Source: Verrucomicrobiota bacterium (GTDB taxonomy: Bacteria > Verrucomicrobiota > Verrucomicrobiia > Verrucomicrobiales > V1-33). From it: DNA of 40,623 nt. The position numbers were made by a program, and so were the translations under genes. Shown piece after piece: positions 1-8,555 of the stretch. Location: contig QQNF01000034.1 of the NCBI GenBank assembly GCA_003402705.1, positions 1 through 40,623 on the forward strand. Direction: 5' to 3'. Position 1 is the first letter of the stretch, and each line of letters starts with the position of its first letter. The notes beneath the pieces are model-generated. The model was given only the letters and a program-made list of their open reading frames with translations. It was not told the origin of the DNA and made no database searches.

Positions 1-9
1 CGCCAGCTT

Positions 10-69
10 CCCCAACCCCATCCCCAGCTCCTTCCCCAACGCCCTCCCCAAACCCGTCCCCCACTCCCC
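10..69 (-). other. C-run tract, potential G-quadruplex on minus strand
   Basis: The plus strand carries nine runs of three to five C within about 60 bases, separated mostly by one to four other bases (for example at 10-13, 16-19, 22-25, 34-37, 42-44, 46-49, 53-55, 58-62 and 66-69). The minus strand therefore has closely spaced G-runs, which fits the usual G-quadruplex pattern. The whole neighbourhood is C-rich, so this may be only an extreme of background composition. No function is shown. Confidence 0.4.
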
Positions 70-111
70 TCACCACTCCCACACCCGCACACTCCCCAAA
101 ACCACGCCGCA

Positions 112-264
112 TCATCGCAGGCCCAGACTCCTCTCCACAAAATCCATCTGACTCACAAAATCAGTAAAATTATCCCTTGCACACCGGTCGCTCCACACCA
201 CCTTCCCCGCCCTTCCGCGAGCCACTGCGAAATACCGTCGGTCTCTGCTTCGGCCCAATCTCAC
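112..264 (-). other. Possible small ORF or gene remnant upstream of rpoA
   Basis: The first 316 bases hold no recognisable gene. On the minus strand a frame is open from about 311 down to a stop at 112-114. With a GTG at 264 it would encode about 50 residues, including segments such as YFAVARGRAGK and DNFTDFVSQMDF that read like real protein. It belongs to no family I know and could be the remnant of a longer gene, or chance in GC-rich DNA. Ribosomal protein genes such as rpsD, which often precede rpoA, are not present here. An A/T-rich patch at 165-173 (TAAAATTAT) is the only promoter-like -10 sequence I see before rpoA. Confidence 0.2.
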
Positions 265-316
265 GATCCGGTGCCGTCCGCTCGCCAGAGGTAACCCGGT
301 ACACCATCAAAAATCC

Positions 317-1414
317 ATGCCCGTCAGACTAGCCAGGTTTGAAATGCCCAGCCGCCTCACCAAAGAGGAGGCCACAGCCACCGACACCTACGCCAAATAC
401 ATCGCCGAACCCTTCGAAGGCGGCTACGGCTACACCATCGGTAACGGCCTCCGCCGCGTCCTCCTCAGCAGCCTCGAAGGCGCAGCCATCACCAGCGTCA
501 AAATCAAAGGCGCCCAACACGAATTCTGCAGCCTCCCAGGCCTCGTCGAAGATGTCACCGACATCGTCCTCAACCTCAAAAAAGTCCGCTTCTCCCACAC
601 AGAATTCAAAGAACCTCGCCTCCTCAGCATCAGCGTCGATCGCGACGGAGTCGTCACCGCCGGCGACATCCGCGAGGACCAGCACTACAGCGTCCTCAAT
701 AAGGACCTCGTCATCTGCACCCTCGACCGCAAAGTCAAATTCGAACTCGAAATGGAAGTCCGCGTCGGCCGCGGCTTCGCCAGCGGCGAAGACAATAAAC
801 GCCCGGACATGCCCATCGGCGTGATCCCCATGGACTCCATCTTCTCCCCAGTCACACGCGTCCGCTACGGCGTCGAAAATAGCCGCGTCGGCCAGAAAAC
901 CGACTACGATAAACTCGTCCTCGAACTCTGGACCGACGGCCGCATCTCCCCCCACTCCGCCCTCACCCAGGCCAGCGCCATCCTCCGCAAACACCTCGAC
1001 GTCTTCGTCAACTACGATGACAGCCTCGTCGAATTCGAAGCCGCCCCGGAAACCCAGACCGAGGAAAACAGCGAACTCCGCAAGCTCCTCAACATGAGCG
1101 TCAACGAGATCGAACTCTCCGTCCGCGCCGCCAATTGCCTCAATAACGCCAATATCACCAGCGTCGGCCAGCTCGCCATGAAGACCGAAGCCGAAATGCT
1201 CAAATACCGCAACTTCGGCAAAAAATCCCTCAACGAAATCAAGGACAAACTCTCCGAACTCGGCCTCGGCCTCGGCATGAAGCTCGACCCAGCCCTCTTC
1301 GACGGCTCCGGCCGCGGCGGCTCCGCATTCTCCTACTTCAAAGAAGACGAACGCGGCGGCGGCCTCGACTCCCTCATCACTCAGAACCTCGGCGACGAGG
1401 ACGACGAAGAATAA
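317..1414 (+). CDS. rpoA: DNA-directed RNA polymerase subunit alpha
   Basis: This is the alpha subunit that dimerises to start assembly of RNA polymerase and contacts promoter DNA and activators through its C-terminal domain. The N-terminal domain is typical, with the segment TIGNGLRRVLLSS near residue 40 and the GLVEDVTDIVLNLK stretch near residue 75. After a linker at about 235-255, the C-terminal helix-hairpin-helix domain follows (SVRAANCLNNANI, then FGKKSLNEIKDKL). At 365 residues it is longer than the E. coli protein (329), with an acidic, glycine-rich tail ending in DDEE. The ATG at 317 is chosen because the conserved N-terminal region follows at once. It is followed 44 bases later by rplQ, the usual pairing. 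Leu codons are nearly all CTC. Confidence 0.97.
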   Translation: MPVRLARFEMPSRLTKEEATATDTYAKYIAEPFEGGYGYTIGNGLRRVLLSSLEGAAITSVKIKGAQHEFCSLPGLVEDVTDIVLNLKKVRFSHTEFKEPRLLSISVDRDGVVTAGDIREDQHYSVLNKDLVICTLDRKVKFELEMEVRVGRGFASGEDNKRPDMPIGVIPMDSIFSPVTRVRYGVENSRVGQKTDYDKLVLELWTDGRISPHSALTQASAILRKHLDVFVNYDDSLVEFEAAPETQTEENSELRKLLNMSVNEIELSVRAANCLNNANITSVGQLAMKTEAEMLKYRNFGKKSLNEIKDKLSELGLGLGMKLDPALFDGSGRGGSAFSYFKEDERGGGLDSLITQNLGDEDDEE

Positions 1415-1458
1415 AATTCCTCCTTCCCTTATCCATTCACCTACTCCAACTCTGACCC

Positions 1459-1872
1459 ATGAGACACGGTCGTAAAACCATTAAGCTGCAGCGCCGCCAG
1501 GACCACCGCAACGCGTTGCTCTCCAACCTCGTCTGCTCACTCATCGAGCACAAGCAGATCAAAACCACCCTCGCCAAGGCCAAAGCCGTCCGCCCCTTCG
1601 CGGAAAAAATGGTCACTCTCGGCAAGCGCGGTGACCTCCACGCCCGCCGGACCGCCCTCTCCTACCTGCACCAGAAGCCGGTCGTGAAGGAACTGTTCGA
1701 AAAAATCGCCCCAGCCGCGGCCACCCGCCAAGGCGGTTACACCCGCATCACCAAACTCGGCCAGCGTCACACCGACTCCGCCGAAATGGCGTACATCGAA
1801 TGGGTCGACCAAGTCTCCACCCCACAAGCCGCCGCGCCAGCCGCCGACGCTCCAGCCAAAACCGCGGAATAA
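1459..1872 (+). CDS. rplQ: 50S ribosomal protein L17
   Basis: Ribosomal protein L17 is a component of the large subunit near the peptide exit tunnel. The N-terminal signature MRHGRK followed by LQRRQDHRNALLSNL is diagnostic, and GGYTRITKLGQRHTDSAEMA closes the conserved core near residue 110. The 137-residue length is slightly above the minimal family size because of an Ala-rich tail. It is the last gene of the rpoA-rplQ unit: a strong hairpin terminator begins 28 bases after its stop codon. Confidence 0.97.
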   Translation: MRHGRKTIKLQRRQDHRNALLSNLVCSLIEHKQIKTTLAKAKAVRPFAEKMVTLGKRGDLHARRTALSYLHQKPVVKELFEKIAPAAATRQGGYTRITKLGQRHTDSAEMAYIEWVDQVSTPQAAAPAADAPAKTAE

Positions 1873-1899
1873 TCCCGCCACCCTCAGCAACTTCTCACA

Positions 1900-1932
1900 G
1901 AAGACGGTCGATAACGACCGTCTTCTTTTTTG
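1900..1932 (+). terminator. Rho-independent terminator after rplQ
   Basis: A perfect 11-bp stem (GAAGACGGTCG at 1900-1910 with CGACCGTCTTC at 1915-1925) encloses an ATAA loop and is followed by seven T residues (1926-1932). This ends the rpoA-rplQ transcript before the hydrolase gene. Confidence 0.93.
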
Positions 1933-1999
1933 CCCTCATCACTCCCTCATCCCGACCTTGTCACACCCCACGGACCACCCCATCCTCCCAACCAAAACC

Positions 2000-3592
2000 A
2001 TGTCCCGTCTGCCCCTGGTCCTCTCCATCGCGGCCCTCGCCTCCGCCTCCCTCCCATCCTGCCGCTCCCTCCCGGATAAACTCCCCATCCAGTCCGCCGC
2101 CGCCCAGGACGCCGCCTTCTCCTCCGCTCGCGCCGCATGGGACGCCCTCCCCACCGGCCGCAGGGAATCCCCTGAGCAACAACTCGCCTACAACTCCGCC
2201 ATGGCCGGTCTCCTCAATGCCTTCAAGACATGGCAGTCCCCAGCCTCATGGTCCGGCACCCAATCCATCGGCTCATGGCAGGTCACCTTCGACGCCCCCT
2301 CCGACTCCCTCGCCACCATCGCCCCAGCCGTCTGCGCCACCGTCGCTCCCGTCCCCGACCCCGCCCCCTCCACCAAGGACGCCCCACCAGCCCACACCAC
2401 CGGCCTCGGCCTCCCCGTGGTCATGAAACAACCCTACCAAGCTTCCCGCGCCGCCAGCCACAAGCTCTTCCCTCTCAACGGCCGCCACCTCCCGGCCACC
2501 ATGACCGCCAACTTCACCGGCCCCCGCTCCCTCACCGTCTCGTTCCACAACACATGGAACCAGAACCAAACCTCCCTCCGCAACGCCTCCCGCACCCTCG
2601 CCGCCGACTACGCCGCCGCCATCCACCACAGCATGGATCCCAAATTCCTCGGCGCATTCTCCCTCAAAGGCCTCCTCCACCCCGAAGATACCCTCGAAGA
2701 CGCCGGCCTCTACCTCCCCTTCCCCTGCCACCCCGACAAAATCCCCGTCGTCTTCGTCCACGGCCTCAACAGCGATCCCCACATCTGGGAAAACGCCATG
2801 CGCGAAATCGCCTCCGACCCCGACCTCCGCTCACGCTACCAGCCTTGGTACTTCCTCTACCCAACAGGCCTCCCCATCCACGGCTCCGCCGCTAAACTCC
2901 GCCGCGCCCTCACCCACGCCCTCGAGCACTACGACCCTGACGGCAAATCCCCCACCCTCCACCAGATGGTCCTCGTCGGCCACAGCATGGGCGGCATCAT
3001 CTCCCGTCTCCAGGTCACCGACTCCGGCGACAACTTCTACCGCGCCTACTTCTCCTCCCCACCCGAAAAACTCCTCGCCTCCTCCTCCACCAAACGCTCC
3101 GTCCAGGAAAACCTCTTCTTCAAACCCGCACCCCACGTCTCCCGCGTCGTCTTCGTCGCCGTCCCCCACCGCGGCAGCAAAATCGCCGACATGCGCATCG
3201 TCGCCGCCCTCACCGGCCTCATCCAGCGCGCCGTCCGCGTCGACCAGTTCATCACCGACATCGCCCGCACCGCCGGCAATGTCCTCAACCCCGAACTCCT
3301 CTCCTTCAAAGACCTCGGCGGCCGCTCCGTCCAGAACCTCTCCCCTCGCCACCCAGTCCTCAAAGCCATGGACCAGCGCCCCGTCGCCGTCCCCTACCAC
3401 TCCATCATCGGCATCCGCAAACAAGGCAAACCCCTCCCCGAAACCAGCGACGGCGTCGTCCCCTACTCCAGCGCACACCTCGACGGCGCCGTCTCCGAAC
3501 TCCCCGTCCCAGCATGGCACTCCTGCACCGCCAGACCAGACGTCACCACAGAAATCCGCCGCATCCTCCGCTCCCACGCCCACCTCAACTAA
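2000..3592 (+). CDS. Lipoprotein alpha/beta-hydrolase (lipase/esterase-like)
   Basis: This is a probable cell-envelope serine hydrolase of the alpha/beta-hydrolase fold; the substrate is unknown. The start at 2000 gives a clear lipoprotein signal: MSRLPLVLSIAALA, then LPSC, with Cys near residue 21 as the likely lipidated residue. A TTG at 1958 in the same frame would bury the signal and is not preferred. The oxyanion-hole region VFVHGLNSDPHIW is near residue 250, the nucleophile elbow GHSMGG near residue 330, and an acid-bearing segment SDGVVPYSSAHL near residue 490 is followed by a His (WHSC). The roughly 200 residues before the fold match nothing I recognise. The protein is 530 residues long and stands alone between a terminator and the oppositely oriented mnmE. 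Confidence 0.8.
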   Translation: MSRLPLVLSIAALASASLPSCRSLPDKLPIQSAAAQDAAFSSARAAWDALPTGRRESPEQQLAYNSAMAGLLNAFKTWQSPASWSGTQSIGSWQVTFDAPSDSLATIAPAVCATVAPVPDPAPSTKDAPPAHTTGLGLPVVMKQPYQASRAASHKLFPLNGRHLPATMTANFTGPRSLTVSFHNTWNQNQTSLRNASRTLAADYAAAIHHSMDPKFLGAFSLKGLLHPEDTLEDAGLYLPFPCHPDKIPVVFVHGLNSDPHIWENAMREIASDPDLRSRYQPWYFLYPTGLPIHGSAAKLRRALTHALEHYDPDGKSPTLHQMVLVGHSMGGIISRLQVTDSGDNFYRAYFSSPPEKLLASSSTKRSVQENLFFKPAPHVSRVVFVAVPHRGSKIADMRIVAALTGLIQRAVRVDQFITDIARTAGNVLNPELLSFKDLGGRSVQNLSPRHPVLKAMDQRPVAVPYHSIIGIRKQGKPLPETSDGVVPYSSAHLDGAVSELPVPAWHSCTARPDVTTEIRRILRSHAHLN

Positions 3593-3601
3593 CCAAACCC
3601 A

Positions 3602-3646
3602 CTCTCCCAACAAGCCTCCTCTCAAATTTCAAATCTCAAATCCCCC
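3602..3646. repeat. Copy of a dispersed intergenic repeat
   Basis: The short gap between the hydrolase and mnmE contains CTCTCCCAACAAGCC (3602-3616), nearly identical to 18982-18996, and then a 26-base stretch at 3621-3646 built of CTCAAAT/TTCAAAT units. That stretch is repeated exactly at 19201-19226. The two convergent genes on either side leave no room for a gene. It appears to belong to a family of intergenic repeats scattered in this genome. Confidence 0.75.
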
Positions 3647-3654
3647 TTCCCCCC

Positions 3655-5007
3655 TCACTTCCCGATACAGAACCGCGCGAAAATCACCCCCAGCAAATCC
3701 TCCACATCCGTCCGCCCCGTAACCTCGCCCATCGCCTCCAGCGCTTCCCTCAAATCCAGCGCCGTAAACTCCGGAGCCGCCTCCGCCGCCAGTTGCCCCT
3801 CCGCCGCCCGCAACGCCGCCGCCGCCCGACGCAGACACCCCGCATGCCGCGCATTCACCGCCGCATCCACATCCCCGCCCTCCCCCGGCACCCCCGCTAT
3901 CAATTCCACCACCGCCTTCACCACCTCATCCATCCCCTCGCCCGTCCGGCACGATACCCGCAACCCGCCGCGTCCCTCCCAACCGGAATCCACCCCCAGA
4001 TCGGCCTTGTTCAACAACAGCAACCGCCTCACCGGCAGGCTCTCCCCACCCTCCAGCTCCCCCGCCGGCGGCTGACTCGCATCCACCACCTCCAGCAGCA
4101 GATCCGCCGTCCCTAACTCCCTCCGCGTCCGCGCCATCCCCGCCGCCTCCAGCGGATCCGCCGTCTCGCTCCGCAACCCCGCCGTATCCACCAGCCGCAC
4201 CGGAATCCCGCCCAGATTGATCGTCTCCTCAATGCTGTCCCTCGTCGTCCCCGCCTGCTCACTAACCAACGCCCGCTCGAACCCCAGCATCCGGTTCAAC
4301 AAACTGCTCTTCCCCGCATTCGGAGCCCCCGCAATCACCGTCCGCACCCCCTCCCGCAGCAACCGCCCCTGCTCCGCCGTCGCCATCAACCGCTCCACCC
4401 CCTCCGCCACCCGCACCGTCTTCTCCCGCAGCACCACCCCAGTGTCAGGATCAATGTCCTCCTCCGGAAAATCAATCCACGCCTCCACATGCGCCAGCAC
4501 CTCCACTAACTCATCACGCAGTCCCACCAGCACATTCCCCAGCCGTCCCTCCAGCTGCCGGTGCGCCGCCCGCAGCGCCAGATCACTCTGCGCCCCGATC
4601 ACATCCATCACCGCCTCCGCCTGCGTCAGATCCAGCTTCCCGTTCAGAAACGCCCGCCGCGTGAACTCCCCGGCCTCCGCCGCCCGCGCCCCATTCCGCA
4701 GCACTAGCTCCAGCACCCGCCGCGTCACCAGCATCCCCCCATGACACGCAATCTCCACCGTGTCCTCACCAGTATAACTCCCCGGCCCGCGAAACGCCGT
4801 CACCAGCACGTCATCAATGATCCTCCCCTCTTCGTCCACTAGATTCCCGTAAACCACCCGCCGCGCCGCCAGCCGCCCCTTCCCCCGGAACACCGCCTCC
4901 GCCACACCCCACGACCCCGCCCCGCTCAACCGCACCAGCGCAACCGCACCCGTCCCCGCCGGCGTCGCCACCGCAGCAATCGTGTCCTTTTCATATGCCA
5001 TCGCCAT
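3655..5007 (-). CDS. mnmE: tRNA modification GTPase MnmE (TrmE)
   Basis: With MnmG, this GTPase installs the (carboxymethyl)aminomethyl group on wobble U34 of certain tRNAs. The N-terminal folate-binding domain begins YEKDTIAAVATPAG. The helical domain carries an inserted G domain with G1 GAPNAGKSS, G2 TTRD, G3 DTAG and G4 NKAD. The C terminus ends FCIGK, with the conserved Cys that defines active MnmE. The length of 450 residues is normal. ATG codons at 5007 and 5001 and a GTG at 5010 are possible starts; 5007 is used because a GAGGGG-type ribosome site lies just upstream. It lies 12 bases downstream of hisC, probably in the same transcript. Confidence 0.96.
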   Translation of the reverse strand: MAMAYEKDTIAAVATPAGTGAVALVRLSGAGSWGVAEAVFRGKGRLAARRVVYGNLVDEEGRIIDDVLVTAFRGPGSYTGEDTVEIACHGGMLVTRRVLELVLRNGARAAEAGEFTRRAFLNGKLDLTQAEAVMDVIGAQSDLALRAAHRQLEGRLGNVLVGLRDELVEVLAHVEAWIDFPEEDIDPDTGVVLREKTVRVAEGVERLMATAEQGRLLREGVRTVIAGAPNAGKSSLLNRMLGFERALVSEQAGTTRDSIEETINLGGIPVRLVDTAGLRSETADPLEAAGMARTRRELGTADLLLEVVDASQPPAGELEGGESLPVRRLLLLNKADLGVDSGWEGRGGLRVSCRTGEGMDEVVKAVVELIAGVPGEGGDVDAAVNARHAGCLRRAAAALRAAEGQLAAEAAPEFTALDLREALEAMGEVTGRTDVEDLLGVIFARFCIGK

Positions 5008-5019
5008 CACCAGCCCCCC

Positions 5020-6126
5020 TCAGGCCGCCCGCCCCCCCAGCCAATCCCGCAGCACCCTCACAAACTTCTCGTTCTGCACCATCGTCCCCACACTCACCCG
5101 CGTCCACTCCGGCAGCTGATACGACCGCATCGCCCGCAGAATCACCCCGCGACGCAACGCATACTGAAACAGATCATCCCCATCCCCGGTCTTCACTAGC
5201 ACAAAATTCGCATGGCTCGGAATGTACTCCAGCCCCAGCTCCCCGAACGTCCGCTGCAGATAATCCCGACCCTCCCGGTTCACAGCCTTCGTCCGCTCAA
5301 TGTGCTCGTCATCCCCCAACCCAGCCAGCGCCCCGGCCTGCGCCAGAGAATTCGCATTGAACGGCTGCCGCGTCTTCTGCAGCACTTCCGCCAGGTGCTT
5401 CGGAGCCAGACCATAACCGATCCGCAGCCCAGCAAGCCCCTGAATCTTCGAAAACGTCCGCATCACCACCACATTCCTGCCCTCCCTCACATATTTCAGC
5501 GTGTCCAGCGGCTCGTCCAGAAACTCATAGTACGCCTCATCAAAAATCACGATCACATGATCCGGCACCTTCGCCATGAACCGGTCAATCTCCTCCTGCC
5601 CGCACAGGGTCCCCGTCGGATTGTTCGGATTCGCAATGAAGATCTCCCTCGTCCTCGGCGTCACCGCCGCCGCCATCGCCTCAAGGTCATGCTTGAACCC
5701 CGGATCCGCGACCTCCACCGTCGTCGCCCCGAACAGGGTCGCCATCAGCTTGTACACCACAAACGCATGCTGCGCCGTGATCACTTCATCACCAGGCTTC
5801 AGAAACGCGTGCCCCACAAACTCAATGATCTCATTCGACCCGTTCCCCAGCACCACATTCCCCATCTCCATCCCGAACTTCGCCGCAATCGCCTGCCGCA
5901 AACGGTAACCCCCGCCATCCGGATAAATCTCCGCATGCTCCAGCGCCGCACGCATCGCCTCCACCGCCTTCGGCGACGGCCCCAGCGGATTCTCATTCGA
6001 CGCCAGCTTCACAATCTCCCCAGGCTCAAGCCCAAGCTCCCGCGCCACCTCATCGATCGGTTTCCCCGGCTCGTAGGCAACAAGGTCTTTCAGTTGCGGA
6101 TTCGCATAGCTCCAGATGTCGGACAT
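5020..6126 (-). CDS. hisC: Histidinol-phosphate aminotransferase
   Basis: This PLP-dependent class I/II aminotransferase converts imidazole-acetol phosphate to histidinol phosphate in histidine biosynthesis; the family can also act on aromatic amino acids. Signatures are LASNENPLGPSP near residue 40, NPNNPTGT near 160, DEAYYEF near 190 and the PLP-lysine segment TFSKIQGLAGLRIGYG near 220. The reading frame stays open upstream to 6330, but that extension is Arg/Gly-rich and unlike the family, so the ATG at 6126 (MSDIWSY) is the start, giving 368 residues, the usual size. No other his genes are present. The 133 bases between this start and the phosphatase gene show no clear promoter. Confidence 0.94.
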   Translation of the reverse strand: MSDIWSYANPQLKDLVAYEPGKPIDEVARELGLEPGEIVKLASNENPLGPSPKAVEAMRAALEHAEIYPDGGGYRLRQAIAAKFGMEMGNVVLGNGSNEIIEFVGHAFLKPGDEVITAQHAFVVYKLMATLFGATTVEVADPGFKHDLEAMAAAVTPRTREIFIANPNNPTGTLCGQEEIDRFMAKVPDHVIVIFDEAYYEFLDEPLDTLKYVREGRNVVVMRTFSKIQGLAGLRIGYGLAPKHLAEVLQKTRQPFNANSLAQAGALAGLGDDEHIERTKAVNREGRDYLQRTFGELGLEYIPSHANFVLVKTGDGDDLFQYALRRGVILRAMRSYQLPEWTRVSVGTMVQNEKFVRVLRDWLGGRAA

Positions 6127-6259
6127 AATCCCGCAGATTGAACCCGCACCACCGCCGCGCAAGCGCGCTCGCATCCCTCCCCACGCAATCCTCAGACGCC
6201 CTCCAGCCGCCGTCTCAGCAGCTCCCGCGCCCGACTCACCCGCCGCTCCATCCCCAATA

Positions 6260-7693
6260 TCATCGCTTCCGCACCGCAATGATCGTGATGTCATCCGACT
6301 GCGGCTGCGCCCCCGCAAACGCCCGCACATCCCGCTGAAACGCCTCCACCACCGCCTTCACCCCCTTCCCAGCCGACACCCGGAAGGTCTCAATCAGCCG
6401 ATCCATCCCAAACTCATCCCCCTCCCCGTTCACCGCCTCATTCACCCCGTCCGTGTACAGCAGCAGACAATCCCCGCTCTCCATCTCAAACGTGAAATCC
6501 CGCGTCACCCGGTCAAAGACCTTCCCGCTGTCCACCCCCAGCGCCAGCCCCGGCGGCTTCAACGCCGTCACCTCACCCGTCCGGCTCGAATAAAGCAGCG
6601 GCGCATCATGCCCCGCCCGCGCCATCACAATCCGCGGACTGTTCCGGTCCAGCACACAATACGCCATGCTGATGAACGTGTCCTCCCTCACATCCCCCCA
6701 CAACCTCCGGTTCACCGCCCCCAGCGCCGCCGACGGCGACAACTCCCCCGCCGACACCCCCCGCAGCAGCGCCCGGCACGTCGCCATCACCAGGCTCGCC
6801 GGAAACCCCTTCCCTGACACATCCGCAATCACCAGCCCCATGTGATCGTCATCCAGCCGGATGTAATCATAATAATCCCCGCTCATCACCCGCGCCGGCG
6901 TGTTCGCCGCCTCGATCTCGTAATCCCCTAACTGCGGCGCACTCCGCGGCAGCAGAATCCTCTGCACCTCGCTCGCCGACCTCAATTCCTCCTCGATCCT
7001 CCGCTTCTCCATCGCCTCCTGCTGCACCATCGCACTAGCCAAAGCAAACGCACTCTGCTCCGCCGCCGACCGGAACACCTCGAACGCATGCGCCGAAAAC
7101 GCCGCCTTCCCCGCCCGCTGCACCACCGCCACCACTCCCATCCGCCTCCCCCCGGACGTCACCGGAGCCATCATCATCGTCATCCCATCCTGCACCTCCG
7201 CCACCGGCATCGCCCACGGCCCGGACCCATGCAACGGCCCACCATTCACCGGCACCTGACTCACATGACAACTCCCCAGCAACCCCCCGCTCGCAGGCAC
7301 CGCCGTCAGCTGCAGCCAACTGCTCAACGCCCCCACCGCCTGCCCCCGCCGCGCCTCCGGCACCTCAACCAGCGGCAGACAATCCTTCGTCACCGCCGCA
7401 GGCACCAGCATCGTCCCAGTCCTCGGATCCACCAGATACAGCGCCGCCCCATCCGCTCCCACCACCCGCGCCAGCCCATGCACAATGTCCTCATGCAGCC
7501 GCCTCCCCGCGCGCTCCGACCCCAGCCCGCCGCCAATCTCATGCAGAAACGTAAACACCCGGCTCTCCTCCGTCAGCAGCTCCTCCTTCTCTTGCTCAAG
7601 CCCGCGGATCCGCCGGAGACCGCGGCGCCGGAAAATCCACGCCACCGCCGCCGCCGTCGCAAATCCTAGCACAAATGCAGGTAACGGATGCAT
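6260..7693 (-). CDS. Membrane-anchored GAF-SpoIIE (RsbU-type) PP2C phosphatase
   Basis: This is a likely serine/threonine phosphatase that signals by dephosphorylating an anti-sigma-antagonist type protein. With the ATG at 7693 the protein starts with one membrane helix (about residues 5-22, PAFVLGFATAAAVAWIF), then a short coiled segment and a GAF-like sensor region (about 50-240, including GADGAALYLVDP). The SpoIIE/PP2C domain fills the C-terminal half: MSGDYYDYIRLDD, IADVSGKGFPASLVMA, GHDAPLLY and LLLYTDGVNEAVN carry the metal-binding aspartates. GTG codons upstream (7747) are possible but would place polar residues before the membrane helix. No STAS or anti-sigma kinase gene is adjacent, so the target must be encoded elsewhere. 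Confidence 0.87.
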   Translation of the reverse strand: MHPLPAFVLGFATAAAVAWIFRRRGLRRIRGLEQEKEELLTEESRVFTFLHEIGGGLGSERAGRRLHEDIVHGLARVVGADGAALYLVDPRTGTMLVPAAVTKDCLPLVEVPEARRGQAVGALSSWLQLTAVPASGGLLGSCHVSQVPVNGGPLHGSGPWAMPVAEVQDGMTMMMAPVTSGGRRMGVVAVVQRAGKAAFSAHAFEVFRSAAEQSAFALASAMVQQEAMEKRRIEEELRSASEVQRILLPRSAPQLGDYEIEAANTPARVMSGDYYDYIRLDDDHMGLVIADVSGKGFPASLVMATCRALLRGVSAGELSPSAALGAVNRRLWGDVREDTFISMAYCVLDRNSPRIVMARAGHDAPLLYSSRTGEVTALKPPGLALGVDSGKVFDRVTRDFTFEMESGDCLLLYTDGVNEAVNGEGDEFGMDRLIETFRVSAGKGVKAVVEAFQRDVRAFAGAQPQSDDITIIAVRKR

Positions 7694-7775
7694 ACTGATT
7701 TCCGTCACCTTACCCCGTTTCCCCGCCGACGCCAGCACGCTGTGCACCAGTTCGTCTCAGCAGCAGAGGCACTCT

Positions 7776-8555
7776 TCATCCCCCCACCCGCAGCCACCAC
7801 CGCCCCGGCCCGCCTCCCACCTCCGCCCGGCACCCGAACACCCGCGACATCTCCCCGCTCCTCAGCACTTCCCCCACCGGCCCCGCCGCCGCCACCCGCC
7901 CGCCCCGCAGCGCCAGCACATGCGTGCACGCCGCCGGAATCTCCTCCACATGATGCGTCACCAGCACCAACCCAGGCTTACCCCGCCCCGCCATCCTCCC
8001 CATCAATCCCAGAAACCGCTCCCGCGCCGCAGGATCCAACCCCGCACACGGCTCATCCAGAATCAGCAGCGCCGGTTCCCCCACCAGCGCCCGCGCCATC
8101 AGCACCCTCTGACGCTCGCCCTGACTCAATACCTCCCACCGCCGCCCCAGCAACGCCGTACACCTCATCCGCCCAGCCATCCGCCGCGCCGCCGCCTCCT
8201 CCTCCGCATCCAGCCGCCCCCAGTAATTGATCTGCCCGCTCATCCCGCTCCCAATCACCGACAACGCGGTCTCATCATCATCCACCCGCTGCCGCAAGCT
8301 GCTGCTCACCATCCCGATCCTCCGCCGCAACCCAATCCAGTCAGTCTCCCCGTACCGCTCCCCTAACACCCGAACCACCCCACTGCTCGGGGTCAGCAAT
8401 CCCGTCAGACAACTCAGCAGCGAGGTCTTCCCGGACCCGTTCGGCCCCAGAATCGTCCACACTTCCCCAGGCATCACCCGCCACGTCAGCCCGCGCAGCA
8501 CCACGGTCCCTCCACGCCGCACCGTCAATCCTTCTATCTCCAGCAGCGCCTTCAT
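7776..8555 (-). CDS. Orphan ABC-type ATPase (ModF/PhrA-like)
   Basis: A single ABC nucleotide-binding domain of 259 residues. Walker A is GPNGSGKTS near residue 40, the ABC signature LSQGERQR near 145, Walker B LLILDEPCAGLDP near 165 and the H-loop THH near 200. No permease or binding protein is next to it, and its start overlaps the stop of the upstream rsmB by four bases (ATGA), so it is translated with an rRNA-modification gene. Single-domain ATPases of this kind are often annotated as molybdate-type (ModF/PhrA) or as transport ATPases with a distant permease; the sequence does not settle which. Confidence 0.85.
   Translation of the reverse strand: MKALLEIEGLTVRRGGTVVLRGLTWRVMPGEVWTILGPNGSGKTSLLSCLTGLLTPSSGVVRVLGERYGETDWIGLRRRIGMVSSSLRQRVDDDETALSVIGSGMSGQINYWGRLDAEEEAAARRMAGRMRCTALLGRRWEVLSQGERQRVLMARALVGEPALLILDEPCAGLDPAARERFLGLMGRMAGRGKPGLVLVTHHVEEIPAACTHVLALRGGRVAAAGPVGEVLRSGEMSRVFGCRAEVGGGPGRWWLRVGG

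Noticed and set aside
6127..6330. Longer start for hisC
   Set aside because: The added 68 residues are Gly/Arg/Ala-rich and absent from the family; MSDIWSY at 6126 is the natural start.
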